Shown one piece after another: positions 31,744-32,696 of a stretch of 32,696 nucleotides of DNA. A program made the position numbers and the translations under genes. The stretch is from an uncultured Oscillospiraceae bacterium. Lineage in GTDB: Bacteria > Bacillota > Clostridia > Oscillospirales > Oscillospiraceae. Location of the stretch: contig CANRFT010000026.1 of assembly GCA_947629955.1 (NCBI GenBank), positions 1-32,696 of the forward strand. The letters are read 5' to 3'. Within the stretch, counting starts at the first letter, position 1; each line of letters starts with the position of its first letter. Under the pieces are notes generated by a model. It saw only the letters and a program-made list of their open reading frames with translations, ran no database searches and was not told the origin of the DNA.

Positions 31744-32696
31744 GTGCGGTTTTACACAAAAGAATGGTACGAGTTGATGCAGCGTCAGGACTACACATTA
31801 TGTACGAGGCAGATTCCCGATAAGGAGTACTCCGCAAAAGAGATCAGGGCGTTTTTTGAGAAAAAACTCAAATCGGAAATCGCTCGGGATAGACGGGAAT
31901 ACAACACGCCGCCGTGTTTTCTGGACGTGTCCGACCAGTTGAAGCCGGAAAACTTTGACCCAGAGGGCTGGCTTTTGTTTCCCAATGGAGAGGAAGGGGA
32001 GCCAAGACATCCGACCTCCCCGGAGGAAGTGTCTGAGCAATTAGAGAGGGAGAAAAAAGAGGCGGAAGACGCCTTTGCCAACCGTCCTCCATTTGATTCA
32101 AGCGAGTCGGAGAAAGTATTCAGAGAGGGCTATATGGCCCGGTTACGTTATTGCGACCGAAGTTTTCCGGCATGGGTCTGCCGCCAGGTGGACCGACGTC
32201 TGTTGGCCCTGGACCTTCTTCCCAAAAGCGTTTATCAGAGATTAAAAATTGAGGAAAAAGAGAATAGAAAAGCCTTTCGGAAAATTGAGAGGGCAGCGAA
32301 AAAAGAACTGGACCGGCAACATATCCCGGAGCAAATTGCAGAAGTGTTCAGTTTCCATGACAGTTCCCTCCTGTCTTTAAGAAAACAGGGACGAAACTAT
32401 GAGATGCTCCTGCGGAAAGACGGCGGTTGGTTTGGAGATGGGGATGGGGTCACACCCTATATCAAAGTGATTTTTACAGATGCTGTTCTGATAGAGCGGG
32501 AGAAGGGGTTAAAGCCACGGACGCGGACGGATGCGGACGGGGCCTTATGTTCCAAATGTGTCTTTTTGTATCATGAGATATATTCTGTGGAGAATGGTTA
32601 TGAGGTTCATATGCTGTTTGCTGTAGACGGGTGGAGTAACTTGGCGTATCTGACAGTTCGTTGCAGTGAAATTGGCTTTGAGGATAATATTGTGCT
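31744..32696 (+). CDS. DUF4085-like protein, 3' end outside window
   Basis: A GTG-started frame runs without stop to the last base (317 codons). GAGGTG lies six bases upstream. The start MRFYTKEWYELMQRQDYT and the late block FSFHDSSLLSLRKQGRNYEMLL fit DUF4085, a family of soluble Firmicutes proteins of unknown function; that call is from memory. A charged helical middle (about 110-190) precedes a beta-rich C-terminal part that includes IKVIFTDAVLIE and VFLYHEIYSVENGYEVHMLFAVDGWSNLAYLTV. Codon use is clearly more AT-rich than the core genes and resembles the mobile element. It could be cargo of the element or a gene beside its right end. No signal peptide or membrane segment is seen. Confidence 0.65.
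   Translation, partial: MRFYTKEWYELMQRQDYTLCTRQIPDKEYSAKEIRAFFEKKLKSEIARDRREYNTPPCFLDVSDQLKPENFDPEGWLLFPNGEEGEPRHPTSPEEVSEQLEREKKEAEDAFANRPPFDSSESEKVFREGYMARLRYCDRSFPAWVCRQVDRRLLALDLLPKSVYQRLKIEEKENRKAFRKIERAAKKELDRQHIPEQIAEVFSFHDSSLLSLRKQGRNYEMLLRKDGGWFGDGDGVTPYIKVIFTDAVLIEREKGLKPRTRTDADGALCSKCVFLYHEIYSVENGYEVHMLFAVDGWSNLAYLTVRCSEIGFEDNIV

Overview
The window looks like part of a chromosome from a GC-rich member of the Clostridia, most likely an Oscillospiraceae gut bacterium (Flavonifractor/Lawsonibacter-like). The evidence is the strong G/C bias at third codon positions, clear Gram-positive ribosome binding sites and sigma-A type promoters, an ECF-A1A2T-truA block, the potA-potB-potCD arrangement, a yceD-rpmF pair, and a Tn4451-type mobilizable element. 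Genus is inference; there is no rRNA here.

Layout. 1-1362: 3' part of alaS, closed by a terminator shared with a convergent B12-binding-type radical SAM gene (1420-2931, minus). From 3040 a promoter drives a cupin, a DUF4250 protein and a HIT hydrolase. 4037-8268: a thiazole-synthesis operon, thiS-thiF-(GNAT)-thiG-thiH-tenI/thiE-like. It has its own promoter followed by an attenuator-like terminator hairpin before thiS, and an AT-rich acetyltransferase gene is wedged between thiF and thiG. 8330-8548: a short RNHCP zinc-ribbon gene that seems C-terminally cut.

8746-17650 (minus) reads as one long unit from a good promoter at 17707-17735: a 23S-rRNA-methyltransferase-like gene, ecfA1, ecfA2, ecfT, truA, a DUF5711 membrane-anchored protein, a CvpA-family protein, and a ClpE/ClpC-type AAA+ unfoldase. 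17877-22103 (plus): a spermidine/putrescine importer (PotA, PotB, and a PotC-PotD fusion) behind a leader that can fold as a three-way junction. 22132-26263: core genes yceD (DUF177), rpmF, der, plsY and gpsA. 26330-27326 (minus): a small HTH repressor and a membrane protein, with three TTTGTC half-sites at an exact 21-bp period upstream.

From about 27,500 to at least 31,510 there is a compact Tn4451-like mobilizable element: large serine recombinase (TnpX-like), TnpW-like protein and MobV relaxase (TnpZ-like). Upstream lie a recognisable MobV oriT, a run of eight hairpins, and a promoter with a highly structured leader RNA. The last 950 bases hold an AT-richer DUF4085-like gene with a GTG start, running off the window end. 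No rRNA, tRNA or CRISPR array was seen.

The most promising undescribed signals are RNA or DNA structures rather than proteins: the potA leader junction, the thiS attenuator, the mobile-element leader with its overlapping short ORF, and the hairpin array next to oriT.
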